This document shows positions 47,162-57,061 of a stretch of DNA of 64,000 nucleotides, in pieces. The stretch's first letter is position 1. Every line of letters starts with the position of its first letter. Source of the stretch: Bradysia coprophila (lineage: Eukaryota; Arthropoda; Insecta; Diptera; Sciaridae); contig NW_023503296.1 of NCBI RefSeq assembly GCF_014529535.1, forward strand, positions 2,099,833 through 2,163,832. The letters run 5' to 3'. The notes under the pieces were generated by a model. The model saw only the letters and a list, made by a program, of their open reading frames with translations. It did not search any database and was not told the DNA's origin. A program made the translations under genes and the position numbers.

Positions 47162-47842
47162 GGACTATTAGCTCTGCTTAGAAAATTACGTTCTGCTCCG
47201 GAGAAAGAAGTTCGAATCTTGCTGCTGGGTCTGGACAATGCGGGAAAAACGACGATACTCAAGCAATTAGCATCGGAAGAAGTGACCCAAGTTACACCAA
47301 CGGCTGGATTCAATATAAAATCGGTTATATCCGACGGCTTTAAGCTAAATGTCTGGGACATTGGTGGTCAGCAGAAAATTCGACCGTATTGGAAAAATTA
47401 TTTTGAAAATACGGATGCGTTGGTTGGTGAATTCGTATTGTGTAGAGTCTATGTCGCGTTCCTAATTATAATGATTGTTTCGTACATAGGTGTATGTCAT
47501 TGATTGTAGCGATCGGAAACGGCTGCTGGAAACCGGTAACGAATTGAATGAATTGTTGATTGATGAGAAATTGGATCAGGTTCCGCTACTAGTTTTTGCA
47601 AACAAGCAGGATCTCTCGAATGTCATCAAGGCGTCGGAAATTGCCGAGACTATTGGACTGATTAAGCTGAAAGATAGAACGTGGCAGGTTCAAGCATGTT
47701 CGGCAATTAATGGAACTGGTGTCAAGGTAAGTTCAAATTGATTTTATGAACGAAAATCGTGTTCGATTTCTTCAGTCTATTTGATTGATTTGGTTTTCAG
47801 GAAGGGATGGACTGGGTGTGCAAAAATATCAAGAAGAAATAG
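47162..47842 (+). CDS. Arl3: ADP-ribosylation factor-like protein 3 (Arl3)
   Basis: A small GTPase that releases lipidated cargo in ciliary/microtubule pathways. Exons seen: 47162-47422, 47490-47726 and 47801-47842; with one initiator codon from an unseen upstream exon they give 180 aa (human 182). The first residues [19 protein letters not shown] follow an acceptor (GAGCAG) and lack the ATG, which is typical because ARL3 starts MGLL. G motifs: GLDNAGKT (24-31), TPTAGFN (switch 1), WDIGGQ (switch 2), NKQD and CSA. The first donor is GTTGGT, weak but the only one giving DALVYVID in frame. The C-terminus is WVCKNIKKK. Poly(A) signal at 48014. Confidence 0.92.
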
Positions 47843-48013
47843 GACGACCACATGTTTGTTCGCACTACCCGCTTTTCATTAGCGAAATTATTGTAAAAGT
47901 TTCTCGTCAATTTTTGGATAATAATTTCGCTAGTCGCTAAAGGCTCTCGGCACCGTCACGAGTAATCAAATACTGATTTTTCTAAGTAGATATAATTGTG
48001 CAAAATTGATGTT

Positions 48014-48019
48014 AATAAA
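48014..48019 (+). terminator. Poly(A) signal of Arl3
   Basis: AATAAA 172 bp beyond the Arl3 stop. It faces the minus-strand AATAAA at 48124-48129, so the two convergent transcripts end about 105 bp apart. Confidence 0.6.
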
Positions 48020-48123
48020 ATGAGTCAATAAGCTGAATGGTTTCTGTCATTATTAACTGGGGTATGACTGTAACGCAGGATAATAGCACTCAAAACGAAT
48101 GATAAATTTTGAACGAGCTGAAC

Positions 48124-48129
48124 TTTATT
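48124..48129 (-). terminator. Poly(A) signal of the NUDT14-like gene
   Basis: AATAAA on the minus strand about 117 bp beyond the stop at 48246, convergent with the Arl3 signal. Confidence 0.55.
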
Positions 48130-48245
48130 GCAATGAAACGAGGAATTTTTCTGTATTTTTCTCAAGGTGAAGAATTTCTATTTTTTGTGTGTGTCGTGTG
48201 ATTTTACGTTTGATCGATTGCCGCGGTGCTGTTCTCGCCATATTA

Positions 48246-49566
48246 TCAATGCCTTGCCGCAGCCTTATTACGCAAGAACCAGAACATACCCATCAGACAA
48301 GTTGGTGGTACGCGATCGTTCGCTATTCGTGCCACCATTTGCTCGACTTCCTGTATCGACATCTCAACAATTTCCACAAATTTATCTAAGTAAATGTTTC
48401 GTTAGAATCGAATGCGAAAATATTACCAGCATACCAAATACTGACCATCCGAGTCCACACCAGTCGCCTTTCCAATCTTATCTGCATTCGTTACTTCACA
48501 ATAAAACAATGTCTCTTCGGCGCCGGCAGCACCAACATCAGATCTGCAGAATAGTCGCAATCAGATGGATATGGTTGACTTGTTCGAAATGAGCAACTCA
48601 CCGATACGTCATCGCCTGCTCGATTCTATCTACGGAGATTTTATAGCCGCACATTCGTTCGATTTGCTCTTGTGCTATTTCGTTCAAGGGCAAATCTTTG
48701 TCCACAGTTCTTGTACACAGTTGTACTGTAAAACCAAGCTCTGCTGGATATTTTACCCCCGCGTCTTCCGCACTTTTGCATTCAAACTTTTTTGTCTCAT
48801 CGTAAAGGACCACTACGAATATGTATTTTGTGATGTTTTGGATTGATATTATTGAATTAGCACTTCGTTAAATACATTTCTATGTCATCAGTTAGCTCCT
48901 GAGCCGTTGATAAACAATAAATAAATATTTACCTGGCTCAAATCGTTTTTCGAAAATGAGCTTCTCTGTCGTTTTATTATAAATTATCACTGAAATGGTG
49001 TCATCCACTTGCACCAGGTCCCAATCCTTCTTGACATTATTCTGAACGTAATACCTTCGGTAAAAATTGTTGTATGATCAAATAATCGGAATGATTTTGA
49101 AACAATGGGGGACTGAAGTTTCAATAATTTCGATAGACAACATTATTCTAAGCAACAAATTATTCTAAACTATCGCAAAATTATAAACATTTATATTTTT
49201 AATTAATTGTTTTCTGATTTTCAAGGATCAGTCAAACATAAAAAAGACTATACGTCTCTATATGCCTCTCTTTTCTTCTCATGTCATTTTTTCTTAATTC
49301 TCTCACGAAAAAGGTTTGCTTTTAGGTTGAATTTGGGTCGTAGCCGTAATTCAAATATGAATTAAAAGTACAAAACTTGAAAATTCTGTAATAGTGTAGA
49401 ACAATTTTTTGTTTACAATAACATTCTTAATCAAAATACAAAAAATGTCAAAAGTTCAATGTCCCATTGGCCGATTTACAGATGGACAAACTTACATACG
49501 AAATGTCTTCAACAAACCAGAATTTTCAGGCATAGCACCACACCGTACATTTGTAATATTGTCCAT
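48246..49566 (-). CDS. NUDT14-like Nudix paralogue with degenerate catalytic box
   Basis: Exons 49496-49566, 48933-49054, 48602-48812, 48446-48543 and 48246-48385 join in phase to 213 aa, the same length class as the neighbouring NUDT14 gene. It starts MDNITNVRCGAMPENSG, parallel to MENVTDVWYGPLPAGSP of that gene. The body includes WDLVQVDDTISVIIYNKT, FTVQLCTRTVDKDLPLNEIA, AEETLFYCEVTNADK and CLMGMFWFLRNK. Where the paralogue has EEVLEECGF this one has EQIERMCGY (about 113-121), and the Nudix glycine before TVDK is arginine. The residues that bind catalytic Mg are therefore missing while the frame stays fully open. Its first exon is split by a 441-bp intron absent from the paralogue. I infer a non-catalytic role or early decay. 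Confidence 0.85.
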
Positions 49567-50298
49567 TATGTTAAGTAGGAAAAATCTATTGATTTTCCGT
49601 TGGATCAATTTTTAATTGCTTCGTTGCTAATCGATATATTGAACTTTACATGCGGAAAATCAACTTTCCATCGCTCTCATTTTTTTTGTAAACAAAAATG
49701 ATGTGACATGTCATATGGGGCTGTCCACAAAAAACTACTATGGTTTATACTGTTTTACTTTCACGTCGTAATCAAGGCTGTTGTAGTTGTATACTTGTTG
49801 GTAATGGTGTCTTCAATGAACAAATTTCAATCATTTTTCATCAAATTATAGTCGTTGTTAACCTTGCCCCCACTAAAAAAGAAAAGTGTTTTTTAAGGAC
49901 ACTCCCCCGTTCGGACTTTTAATTCCCAGCAAATATTGATGTGATTCAGATCCACTACCCAGTGCATAAAAAACATTGACGATACATACATTTCAAATCC
50001 GAAGGTTGAATTCAATTTGTGAGCATAAATCTTGTAAATTATTCAGAAATAAATGCGAATAAAAATGACGCAGGTGAATATGGTGGTGGCGCGTAACGCA
50101 AAAATCAATGTATTTATAGCCTTTCCGAGTATTCCATATATTCGATGTTTTTGTGTGAGGTCGCATAGTTGGTATAGTTTGTCGAATGCTGAATGGCATT
50201 AATTCCTAATTAGAACCGTCATTTCCTTAGATGCTTTTTCATTATAAAAAATTCACCACATTAACGCGAGTAGGCAAAAAAATATCGATAATCGATAA

Positions 50299-50598
50299 TC
50301 ATGTCCGGAGCGATAGCGGAGGACTCGACGCAGTCTAACCCCCAAAAAAAGAACGAAGAAATTTTTTTGAGACGCGGCAATTATGTATAGCCGAACATTT
50401 CAGTTTCTGCCCTTTGGACTTTATCACCACAAAACCTATTCTATCATATTCTCGCTTCAAATACGAGCAAAACGAGCTATCACTCGACTATGTAGGTTTA
50501 AAATTGCCAAAAATACATCGTTTTGAAATTGGTCACTTTTCATACAAAATACACCAAATTGACTTTTTCCAAACAATCAAAATCTTTTAAGTTACTCT
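50299..50598. repeat. Dispersed repeat, inverted copy of 55.50-55.79 kb
   Basis: Starts CCGGAGCGATAGCGGAGGAC and runs to TCAAAATCTTTTAAGTTACT; almost the whole stretch matches the reverse complement of about 55495-55786. It directly abuts the 50600-51155 palindrome. Confidence 0.75.
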
Positions 50599-50599
50599 G

Positions 50600-51155
50600 T
50601 ATCCCGGCAAAAACTCTTTCAGAGCAAAGTTGGACGCAGTCTACAGTCTATATGTGTGATAACTTCTAAAACAAGTGATATCGCTAGAGGTGACGCTGTC
50701 AGCGTCGTTACGCAAAATTGAATTTCACAGCCAATTAATTGAAATTAGCTGATCTAGTTTTCCAAACCATTCGCCAATTTTTTTTTTCAGAAAAAATTTT
50801 AACCAACAGAATTTTGACTGAAAAATTTTCAACAAAAAATTCTGCGTCGCATGTGGCAGATTAAATGTTCTCGTAGGTTTGTCCGTGAGCATCTGCCACT
50901 TTGCGACGCAGAATTTTTTGTTGAAAATTTTTCAGTCAAAATTCTGTTGGTTAAAATTTTTTCTGAAAAAAAAAAAATTGGCGAATGGTTTGGAAAACTA
51001 GATCAGCTAATTTCAATTAATTGGCTGTGAAATTCAATTTTGCGTAACGACGCTGACAGCGTCACCTCTAGCGATATCACTTGTTTTAGAAGTTATCACA
51101 CATATAGACTGTAGACTGCGTCCAACTTTGCTCTGAAAGAGTTTTTGCCGGGATA
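50600..51155. repeat. Very long near-perfect palindrome, 556 bp
   Basis: The sequence from 50600 (CCCGGCAAAAACTCTTTCAG) to about 50865 is mirrored almost base for base as its reverse complement from about 50885 to 51155. The loop is only about 20-30 bp. A part of one arm (GCGTAACG..GCTGA.AGCGTCA) recurs at about 56179-56240. It is noncoding. Confidence 0.85.
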
Positions 51156-52213
51156 TCAGTCGTTTTAGAAGTTAAGTCGGAAGTTGACGAAAATTAGAGG
51201 TGTGTGCCGGTTTTAAAATAGTCGGCGGCGGTGCGCCGACTGGTAAGGGATCGGCGGCGGCTAAATTATTTCAGAACGGCACATTGACTTAGTGTCAAAC
51301 TTCGAAAAGAACTCAGCTGATAACATTGTGATGCTGAGTTGCATAAAGTTGTTTTAGTAACACGCTAATACGTACCAATGATGAAATGGTCCATAATTGT
51401 GAACAAAAATAGTGTTGATAATCAAGGCTCCACATTTTGTCTCTTTTTATACACTTTAGGATATGCAAAAATTTCAAAAGTCTTTTTGTTACGCTAATTT
51501 TGCACATCTTTGATTTGAAATGTTTCAAGTATGTGCATGTTGTCAAAATTCGCAATAGTAAAGTCTACCTCTACACAGTAATCTTTGCATAAAATGCGTA
51601 ATGTGCAGTGCCGCATCTAGTATACTCATACTCAGTGCTCCGGACCATTCTAACCTAGCGCACTTACGATCTATATCCATAGGATACCAATATTAGTTGT
51701 AAGACGCCGCTCAATGAAACCATATTTTACTTTGAAGTAAAAAAGTTGGTGCAATATTACGTCTTCTTGTGAAGATGTGACACTGTTAATTTTTTAAGTT
51801 ATAGACTATGTATGCAAATGATTTTATTCTGCCGCTATTTTGAGCATAAAAATGTTTATACTAATTATGCAAAAATAAAAGATATCAATAAATATCGTTT
51901 CATCTGTAAATTTATTCATTACTTCATATGAAACCTTGAAATATGTTTATGAACATTGTAAGAGTAACATTTGAAGTCGTATTCCAAATTTTTATTAAAA
52001 TCGTTGTAAATGTTGCACACAATACAAATGCAAATAATATGAAAACCTAAATTCTATATAACTTAACGTGTAGAAACGCTTTCATAGAAGAGAACATATA
52101 CATTTTTAGCCAAACGTGGCCAACGTTTTGTCGTTAAGTTTGTATCATTGAGAAGGTGTCATTGATTCCGAATTGTAATGTAAGCTGTGTAGTGACCGCT
52201 ATGTTGACTATTC

Positions 52214-52308
52214 CCTGAAAATTTGACGAAATTCGAAAATTTGACGAAATTTGAAAATTTAACGAAAATCGAAAATTTGACGAAATTCGAAAATTTGAAT
52301 GAAATTTC
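52214..52308 (+). repeat. Short array of the GACGAAATTCGAAAATTT minisatellite
   Basis: About five units of the 18-bp type seen at 53.94-54.76 kb, including variants GACGAAATTTGAAAATTT and AACGAAAATCGAAAATTT. A separate seed of the same family 1.7 kb from the main array. Confidence 0.8.
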
Positions 52309-52555
52309 AATGAAACTTAAACTCGTGTGATTTTCGGCCCTCGCTTCGCTCTGGCCGCAAACTTCACATCCGTAATTTTGTCCTATTTATTCGGTTTTGT
52401 TTACAAGGAAAAGTCACATAACAAGAGAAATACTATTGAAATAGATACAAAAATTCTGTTAGCAACATCAGCTTGTTCGTTAGACCAATATAATCTTAGG
52501 ATAGGAACCTAACCTCAGGAATTAATTCCATTATCCACAAAACATTTTTTTTAAT

Positions 52556-52880
52556 AGGTTGAGAATTACTCCAGTTGTCGTAAAAAAAACAGAAAAAGCT
52601 TCTTTCGAGAACTACCACCAGATGGTTGAACCAATACCACCCATTTTCGAACTTGACCTGAGGATTTTAATACTTCACCGAATAAAAAAAAAAGTTTTTG
52701 AAAACCCGATGTGATATACTCAAGTTATCGTATTAACAAAGAACAGAAAAGGCTTCTTTCGAGAACTACTATCAAATGGTTGAACATATACCGCCCAATT
52801 TCAAACTTGACCTGTGGATTTCAATACTTCGACGATTAAAAAAAGTTTTTGAAAATCAGTTGAGATTTACTCAAGTTATC
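52556..52880 (+). repeat. Tandem pair, ~155-bp unit
   Basis: Two diverged copies sharing GCTTCTTTCGAGAACTAC, AATGGTTGAAC- or GATGGTTGAAC, AACTTGACCTG.GGATTT and TACTCAAGTTATCG. They are related to the block near 24.44-24.53 kb that precedes the GGAC microsatellite. Confidence 0.7.
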
Positions 52881-53940
52881 GCGTTAACAAAGGGCGCAAA
52901 ATTTTAACATTTAACATGTCCATACATTTTTAATCATAGTGAACGTGTTACGTACGGTGTATTTTCTTTTGTAAAACCCATGACTTACAGTCAAGGGAAT
53001 AATATTGATATAGTAGAGGGTCATAGCCTAAAAATAACAGAGTTCATATTAGAATTGTGAAATTTGGACCAGTGATACCCTGAAAAAACCTCACATACCG
53101 CCTACCACCCACTTTTTGGGTTATTATTAATAACTCTCTAATGCCTCAATAAGTCTTAGTTTGTACAGTAATGCAAATGAAATGAATAAAAATGAAAATG
53201 GGCATGGTGTTTGAGGGTTTTTACGTATAGCTACTCAAATTGAATTTCTCAATTCTACTATGAACTGAACTATTTTTTGGACTTTTACACTAGCAAGGAC
53301 CTCCACTAATAACGTTTTGGTCGAAAAACTCTACTTGCGTCACACATTTAGTAAATTTTTGCTTTATTTATATTCGCTTCTTTTTTAACTTAGCACACAG
53401 TCGTTGTTTATCTTAAGGTTCAGAACCTTAGTTTATTTCGAGATCACGAAATAGTTTTCATTCAAATATGAAGTTGTTGCCCACCAAAAATTATAACTTC
53501 ATTATTTTCTTAGTAGTCTTTTTACAGTGTGTAGATGCATTTGCCAATGAAGTGAGCTTTTGAATTAATGGCTAGATATAGTAATAAGATATGTGTGTTT
53601 CTAACGTTAGTAATATAATAGTTAAACACTGACCAACAATGTTTCATTGTTGTGACGATGTTTAATAGAAAATTAAACTCATTAATTTAGTGTCTTAGTC
53701 GAAGGTGTTCATTTATTGTTGTAAATTAACGTAAACAAATGTGTAAAATTACGAAAATTGTGATTTCAGCCACTGATGATGACCTCGAACTGAGTGTCGA
53801 AAAATTTCTGGCAAAAAAAATCTGAGCAACATCGAATAAACTTTTTAAATAGTTAAACAATACGCTCCTTTCCGATCGTATAGAAAACTTAGGAGTGGTG
53901 CTGAAAAGTCGCCTTTTCTTACCTGGAAACTAAAAGTGAT

Positions 53941-54760
53941 ATTTGACGAAATTCGAAAATTTGACGAAATTCGAAAATTTGACGAGATTCGAAAATTTTA
54001 CGAAATTTGAAAATTTGACGAAAATTAAAAAAATTGACGAAATTCGAAAATTTGACGAAATTTGACGAAATTTGACGAAGTTCGAAAATTTGACGAAATT
54101 TGACGAAATTTGACGAAATTTGACGAAATTCAAAAATTTGACGAAATTTGACGAAATTCGAAAATTTGACGAAATTTGAAAATTTGAAGACATTTGAAAA
54201 TTTGACGAAAATCGAAAATTTTACGAAATTCGAAAATTTGACGAAATTTGAAAATTTGACGAAATTCGAAAATTTGACGAAATTCGAAAATTTGACGAAA
54301 TTTGACGAAGTTCGAAAATTTGACGAAATTTGACGAAAATCGAAAATTTGACGAAATTTGAAAATTTGACGAAAATTAAAAAATTTGACGAAATTCGAAA
54401 ATTTGACGAAATTTGACGAAGTTCGAAAATTTGACGAAATTTGACGAAATTCGAAAATTTGACGAAATTTGACGAAATTCGAAAATTTGACGAAATTCGA
54501 AAATTTGACAAAATTTGACGAAGTTCGAAAATTTGACGAAATTTGACGAAATTCGAAAATTTGACGAAATTTGACGAAATTCGAAAATTTGACGAAATTC
54601 GAAAATTTGACGAAATTTGAAAATTTGACGAAAATCGAAAATTTGACGAAATTCGAAAATTTGACGAAATTTGAAAATTTGACGAAATTCGAAAATTTGC
54701 TCGAAAATTTGACGAAATTTAACGAAAATCGAAAATTTGACGAAATTCGAAAATTTGACG
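53941..54760 (+). repeat. Minisatellite array, about 820 bp, GACGAAATTCGAAAATTT-type units
   Basis: Units of 9-18 bp built from GACGAAATT and CGAAAATTT (variants TGAAAATTT, TGACGAAAT, CAAAAATTT) fill the region. Higher-order blocks of roughly 80-170 bp recur. Because the units are multiples of three or nine, open frames persist on both strands (289 codons on the minus strand with an FVKFSNF period); these are artefacts. The hAT element at 15608-16077 contains a related array (GACGAATTTTGGC). Confidence 0.9.
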
Positions 54761-54762
54761 AA

Positions 54763-55035
54763 GAAAGTAATTCTCTATCTGCCACCATTCAAGAAATATC
54801 TCCAAAACCCCAATTGACCCACCCATTTCCAACTTTCGACAAATGCCCTTCTTTTCTACTCGTAAAACTCTGAGACTTTGCCGAAGAAAGTAACTCTCTA
54901 TCTGCCACCATTCAAGAAATACCTCTAAAAACATAATTGACCCACCCATTTCCAACTTTCGAAATTTTTCACATATGCCAATGTGTTCTACTCGTAAAAC
55001 TCTGAGACTTTGCCGAAGAAAGTAAATCTCTATCT
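54763..55035 (+). repeat. Tandem repeat, ~122-bp unit x about 2.2
   Basis: Units begin GAAGAAAGTAA.TCTCTATCTG and contain CCACCATTCAAGAAATA, TTGACCCACCCATTTCC and TCGTAAAACTCTGAGACTTT. Copies start near 54763, 54884 and 55015 (partial). It directly follows the minisatellite. Confidence 0.8.
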
Positions 55036-55164
55036 CTCATAAGCCAAAAAATATTAGTCCTTTCATCCTACGCTCGAGTAGCTCAAAATTTGGTCACTCT
55101 GACCACTCTAGCTCAACCAAATCTGCACCAATTTTTCTAATTATTTTTTTGTTCGATTCGTGTG

Positions 55165-56058
55165 GCGAATACCTTTCATTTGATGGGTCACACGCCCCTG
55201 CAGGTTTCAATACAGCTGAGCTACAGCTGAAAACGCGTTCCCGACCCTCGAAAACCACACTCAGAAACCACTTCGAGGCCAATAAAACAAAATTCTGGTT
55301 TTTCCTGGGGTAGTGGCGTATCACATTTTCATTTTTATGCCCTCCCTGAGGTTCCTGCAAAATTTCATGGAGATTGGCTGACTAGTTTCCGAGATCGACC
55401 GTCGATAGATAGACAGATAGACAGATAGACAGATAGACAGATAGACAGATAGACAGATAGACAGATAGACAGATAGACAGATAGAAACATACAGAGTAAG
55501 TTGAAAGATTTTGATTGTTTGGAAAACGTTAATTTGGTGCATTTTCTATCAAAATGACCAACTTCAAAACGATGTATCTCCGGCAATTTTAAAGTTACAT
55601 AGTCGAGTGATAGCTCGTTTTGCTCGTATTTGAAGCGCAAATAAGATAGAATAGGATTTGTGGTGATACAGGCCAAAGGAAAGAAACTTAAATTCTCGCC
55701 TATATATAGTTGCCGCGTCTCAAAAAATTTTCTTCGTTCTTTTTTTGGAAGTTAGACTGCGTCAAGTCCTCCGCTATCGCTCCGGACATGATGTTTCTAT
55801 CTATCTATCTATCTATCTATCGGCGGTTGATCTCGGAAACTAGTCAGCCAATCTCCATGAAATTTTGCAGCAGCCTCAGGGTGGGCATAAAAATGAAAAT
55901 GTGATACGCCATTACCCCAGGAAAAATCAGAATTTTGTTTTATTGGACTCGAAGTGATTTCTGAGTGTGGTTTTCGAGAGCGCGTTTTCGGCTGTAGCTT
56001 AGCTATATTGAAACCTGCAGAGGCGTGCGACCCATCAAATGAAAGGTATTCGTTACAC
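55165..56058. repeat. Large inverted repeat around a microsatellite-bearing spacer
   Basis: The left arm 55165-55398 (cores CCTTTCATTTGATGGGTC, AATTTCATGGAGATTGGCTG) is the inverse of 55812-56058 (CAGCCAATCTCCATGAAATT, GACCCATCAAATGAAAGG). The 410-bp spacer contains an eight-base microsatellite and the segment shared in inverse with 50299-50598. Confidence 0.8.
55404..55483 (+). repeat. (GATAGACA)n microsatellite
   Basis: About ten perfect 8-bp units. A (CTAT)n run at about 55798-55822 lies at the mirror position in the inverted repeat. Confidence 0.9.
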
Positions 56059-56266
56059 GATTTTTTTGGTAAAATTTTGGTTGTTTCCAGTCAAATTTTT
56101 TTTGGTAAAAGTTATTTGGCTGATGATGAGAAAAACTAAGCCAGCTTGTTTGAACTAGTTGGGTGTACAATTTAATTTTTGCGTAACGAAGCTGAAAGCG
56201 TCAACTCTAACGACATCATTTATTTTAGAAATTGTACTTCAAATACTGCGTCATACTTTTCTCAAA

Positions 56267-56480
56267 GATATTGATATTTTTATAATTATCAAGATATCGA
56301 TATTTCGGTCCGAAAATCCGATATTTATCGATATATCGGTATATTATCATGAATTTTCAGATAAATATCAAAATATCGATATTTTGATAATTATCGATAA
56401 TTATTAAATTATCGATAACGATATGATTAATCGATTATCGATAATTTCTTTGGATTAATATTATCGATAATTTTGAACGT
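56267..56480. repeat. TATCGATA-rich cluster
   Basis: Dense repeats of ATCGATAT, TATCGATA and ATTATCGATAA, with many self-complementary. TATCGATA is the DRE/BEAF-type motif in flies, but this cluster lies in repeats, about 0.6 kb from the nearest CDS, and may simply be a satellite. Confidence 0.55.
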
Positions 56481-57061
56481 CTTCCATCCCTAATCGCGGA
56501 TCATCACGATGGACGATAATTATCACGTATAGCGACGATAATCATAACGATAAATGTATTTGTGGTTGTTCATTATTATCATCAAGTGTATTGTGTCTTC
56601 ATCCACGTGCCTTCCCAAGTATTTAGCCTTGATTTTGTCTGGTGATAAATTACTTTTGGAGTTTATGTGGCAACAGGTCAGTTTGCACTTGTTTTAGTTA
56701 GTTCTCAGGACCTGAACTAAGTTTTCAGGATAAGATCAGGTTCGGTCAGAAGAAACCTCAACCTGACCCGAAAATGATCTGTTTTTAAATTCGTGGTTTT
56801 AGCTCAGTTTCAGGTTAGACCAGTCTTGATCTGTGAGCACTATGAGATCTGTTTTTTAAAGCAGCCCTACGAGGCGAGTCGATACGGCAACCGAGAAAGT
56901 GATAAAGGTCTTACCTTCCCGATACTGTTTCGGTTGAAATGTAATTATGTCACCAATTCTGAAACGAACATCGGACCGCAATAACTTCTAATTTCATATT
57001 TTTCACTCAAATTACAATACAAATTGCATAACAAAGTTAAAAATTTGATGAGCCGATTTTA

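Larger units (their letters stand above)
49567..57061. other. Repeat-filled region between the two NUDT14 genes
   Basis: No host gene is supported. Foldbacks, satellites and microsatellites listed separately cover much of it. The frames of up to 289 codons at 53.9-54.8 kb are translations of a minisatellite. Unlisted parts (49.6-50.2, 51.2-52.2, 52.9-53.9 and 56.5-57.0 kb) show only short frames and no motif. Confidence 0.5.

Noticed and set aside
53919-54788. 289-codon open frame on the minus strand
   Set aside because: It is a translation of a minisatellite with units divisible by three; both strands stay open and the product is a monotonous FVKF/SNF repeat.
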